DNA from: Candidatus Nanopelagicales bacterium
GTDB lineage: Bacteria; Actinomycetota; Actinomycetes; S36-B12; UBA10799
Direction: 5' to 3'
Length of the DNA stretch: 6,333 bases
Assembly (NCBI GenBank): GCA_030699055.1
Contig: JAUYKX010000168.1
Location: 1 to 6,333, forward strand
Shown one piece after another: positions 5,635 through 6,333 of this stretch. The notes under the pieces are model-generated. The model was not told where the DNA came from, did no database searches, and saw nothing but the letters and a program-made list of their open reading frames with translations. Position 1 is the stretch's first letter. The number at the start of each line of letters is the position of its first letter. The position numbers and the translations under genes are program-made.

Positions 5635-5648
5635 GATGGCGCACCTCC
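5635..5648 (-). promoter_or_regulatory. Strong Shine-Dalgarno before an in-frame ATC (probable true start of the methyltransferase)
   Basis: On the minus strand GGAGG (5644-5648) is followed by the 6-nt spacer TGCGCC and then ATC (5637-5635), in frame with the methyltransferase. No ATG, GTG or TTG lies between the upstream in-frame stop and GTG 5592, and GTG 5592 has only a weak GGAA upstream. The GTG inside GGAGGTG is in another frame and soon meets a stop. This makes ATC the best-placed initiation codon. Confidence 0.5.
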
Positions 5649-5658
5649 AGTGATGATC

Positions 5659-5682
5659 GGAACTGGGTCAGAGCCTAACGTC
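5659..5682 (+). promoter_or_regulatory. Candidate ECF sigma-type promoter facing the right-hand gene
   Basis: GGAAC (5659-5663) and CGTC (5679-5682), 15 bp apart, resemble the -35 and -10 elements of ECF (extracytoplasmic stress) sigma factors. It points towards the gene at 5887 with a leader of about 195 nt, and stress sigma control would fit an HtrA-type product. Both elements are short and the spacing is slightly tight. The rest of 5683-5852 shows no gene and no clear housekeeping promoter; a short TAAGCG/TAATGG stretch near 5743-5758 is the only AT-rich part. Confidence 0.25.
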
Positions 5683-5852
5683 GTGGCCGGTCCGAACAAT
5701 GGGTGGTCGGAGGCCGGGGCGAACGGCCCACCGAACAGAGCGTAAGCGTCTTGTAATGGTTCTGGACGGCTTCGGTCAACTCTTGCGCTGCTGGTGTGGA
5801 GCAGGGGGCTGGGCGTGGGTAGCGTGGCCTCGGAAATCAGCTTCTGCCGTAA

Positions 5853-5876
5853 AGATCGTCCAGATCGTCCAGATTG
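5853..5876 (+). repeat. Tandem 9-bp direct repeat abutting the ribosome binding site
   Basis: AGATCGTCC occurs at 5853-5861 and 5862-5870 and is followed by the partial copy AGATTG (5871-5876), whose last base is the first of the Shine-Dalgarno sequence GAGGAG (5876-5881). Such a tandem repeat next to the start of a probable envelope-stress gene could be an operator or a leader element, but no known binding site is recognised. Confidence 0.5.
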
Positions 5877-5886
5877 AGGAGCCACG

Positions 5887-6333
5887 GTGAATGATCCGGA
5901 GGACCAGAGTCATCCGATTGATCGGGAATCCCACCCTGAAGGTCCAGGGGAGTCGTCGGTTCCGGCGGAACAGGCGCCCAGCGAGCAGGTCGGCGCGGAG
6001 TCGACCGAAGCGGCTGCCGCCGGGCAACCACCATGGGAAACGACCGGTGCCCAGAGCCCGGATCCCGCAGCCGGCCAGTACTACGCGACGCAGCCATATG
6101 CGGAGGCGCCGCAGTACGCGCCGGACCCTCACTACTACGCGACGCAGCCATATGCGGAGGCGCCGCAGCACTCGCCGGGCCCTCACTACTACGCGACGCA
6201 GCCATATGCGGAGGCGCCGCAGCACTCGCCGGGCCAGGAGTACGCGGAGGCGTCACCCGCAATGCCCATGCCTGGTTACTACTCGGACGCGTATCAGGCG
6301 AATCCAGCCGAGAGGTCTTCGTCTGGGGCGTGG
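5887..6333 (+). CDS. Disordered N-terminus of a probable envelope protein, possibly HtrA-like serine protease (3' end outside window)
   Basis: The first 149 codons are visible. GTG 5887 is well supported: GAGGAG (5876-5881) lies 5 nt upstream, and an in-frame TGA at 5875-5877 rules out an earlier start. The sequence is hydrophilic and probably disordered throughout: an acidic first part (EDQSHPIDRESHPEG), an Ala/Glu/Gln-rich part, then Pro/Tyr/Gln-rich repeats (residues 64-117) and PMPGYYSDAYQANPAE. There is no transmembrane segment or folded domain yet. Actinobacterial HtrA/PepD proteases commonly have such a long cytoplasmic tail before one membrane helix, a trypsin domain and PDZ, and Rv1220c-type methyltransferase genes lie near sigE-rseA-htrA in mycobacteria. 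The HtrA label is therefore inferred from context only. Other single-pass envelope proteins with Pro/Tyr-rich tails are possible. No sigma or anti-sigma gene lies between it and the methyltransferase. Confidence 0.75.
   Translation, partial: MNDPEDQSHPIDRESHPEGPGESSVPAEQAPSEQVGAESTEAAAAGQPPWETTGAQSPDPAAGQYYATQPYAEAPQYAPDPHYYATQPYAEAPQHSPGPHYYATQPYAEAPQHSPGQEYAEASPAMPMPGYYSDAYQANPAERSSSGAW
6076..6237 (+). repeat. Three in-frame 54-bp tandem repeats (18-aa Tyr/Pro/Gln-rich units)
   Basis: The copies occupy 6076-6129, 6130-6183 and 6184-6237. The 36 bp from the TAC TAC codons through CCG CAG are identical in all three. Copies 2 and 3 differ only in the last codon, and copy 1 differs from copy 2 at four bases. 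The unit reads approximately HYYATQPYAEAPQHSPGP. A degenerate stub (EYAEAS) follows at 6238-6255. Near-identity at synonymous sites points to recent slippage or unequal crossing-over, and the copy number may vary between strains. Confidence 0.9.

Noticed and set aside
5776..6262. Two long minus-strand reading frames over the repeat region, one with a repeated RRLRIWLRRVV pattern
   Set aside because: They are mirror images of the plus-strand 54-bp repeats. They have Arg-rich or Pro-rich composition typical of frame shadows in GC-rich DNA, and the plus frame has the strong ribosome binding site.
5891..6333. Plus-strand frame from ATG 5891, open to the window end
   Set aside because: It is extremely Arg-rich, overlaps the GTG 5887 frame by one base shift, and the Shine-Dalgarno spacing (9 nt) is worse than for the GTG (5 nt). 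It is open only because of GC skew and the repeats.

Overview
The window is GC-rich and densely coded. It looks like the chromosome of an actinobacterium (Actinomycetota). The main reasons are a gene for a DUF3117 mini-protein, a family I know only from Actinobacteria, an actinobacterial-type dapE followed by LOG-family genes, a short membrane-anchored DivIVA-domain protein, and a methyltransferase of the Rv1220c type next to what may be an HtrA gene. I cannot name a genus. Some lineage-typical neighbours recalled from mycobacteria and streptomycetes (folP, a 3-methyladenine glycosylase, sigE/rseA) are absent from this stretch, so a less-studied actinobacterial lineage is plausible.

Layout. 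Positions 2-1910 are a plus-strand operon with overlapping genes: the 3' end of dapE (lysine/peptidoglycan precursor synthesis), a long LOG-like Rossmann protein, and a classical LOG phosphoribohydrolase. It converges with a minus-strand gene (1920-2573) for a single-pass membrane protein with a DUF5666-like beta domain. A small hairpin spans both stop codons. A divergent intergenic region of about 200 bp, with a -10 box placed for leaderless transcription, leads to the DivIVA-domain gene (2773-3102). A 112-bp gap follows, then the DUF3117 gene (3215-3382), and two bases later a full-length M17 leucyl aminopeptidase (pepA, 3385-4980). pepA converges with a minus-strand O-methyltransferase-like gene (5020-5592, probably starting further upstream at a non-canonical ATC). 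A divergent regulatory region (about 5638-5886) precedes the final gene, which runs off the window. Only its disordered Pro/Tyr/Gln-rich N-terminus is visible, with three near-identical 54-bp repeats. From gene order this may be an HtrA-like envelope protease.

Functional themes are housekeeping: cell-wall precursor synthesis, nucleotide salvage or detoxification by LOG proteins, polar or envelope functions (DivIVA, membrane proteins), peptide turnover (PepA), and probably envelope stress at the right edge. I see no mobile element, CRISPR array, tRNA, rRNA or defence system. The unusual points are small-scale: a likely ATC start codon, a methyltransferase with altered metal-site residues, a recent in-frame repeat expansion, tandem 9-bp repeats against a ribosome binding site, and a condensed version of a conserved actinobacterial neighbourhood.
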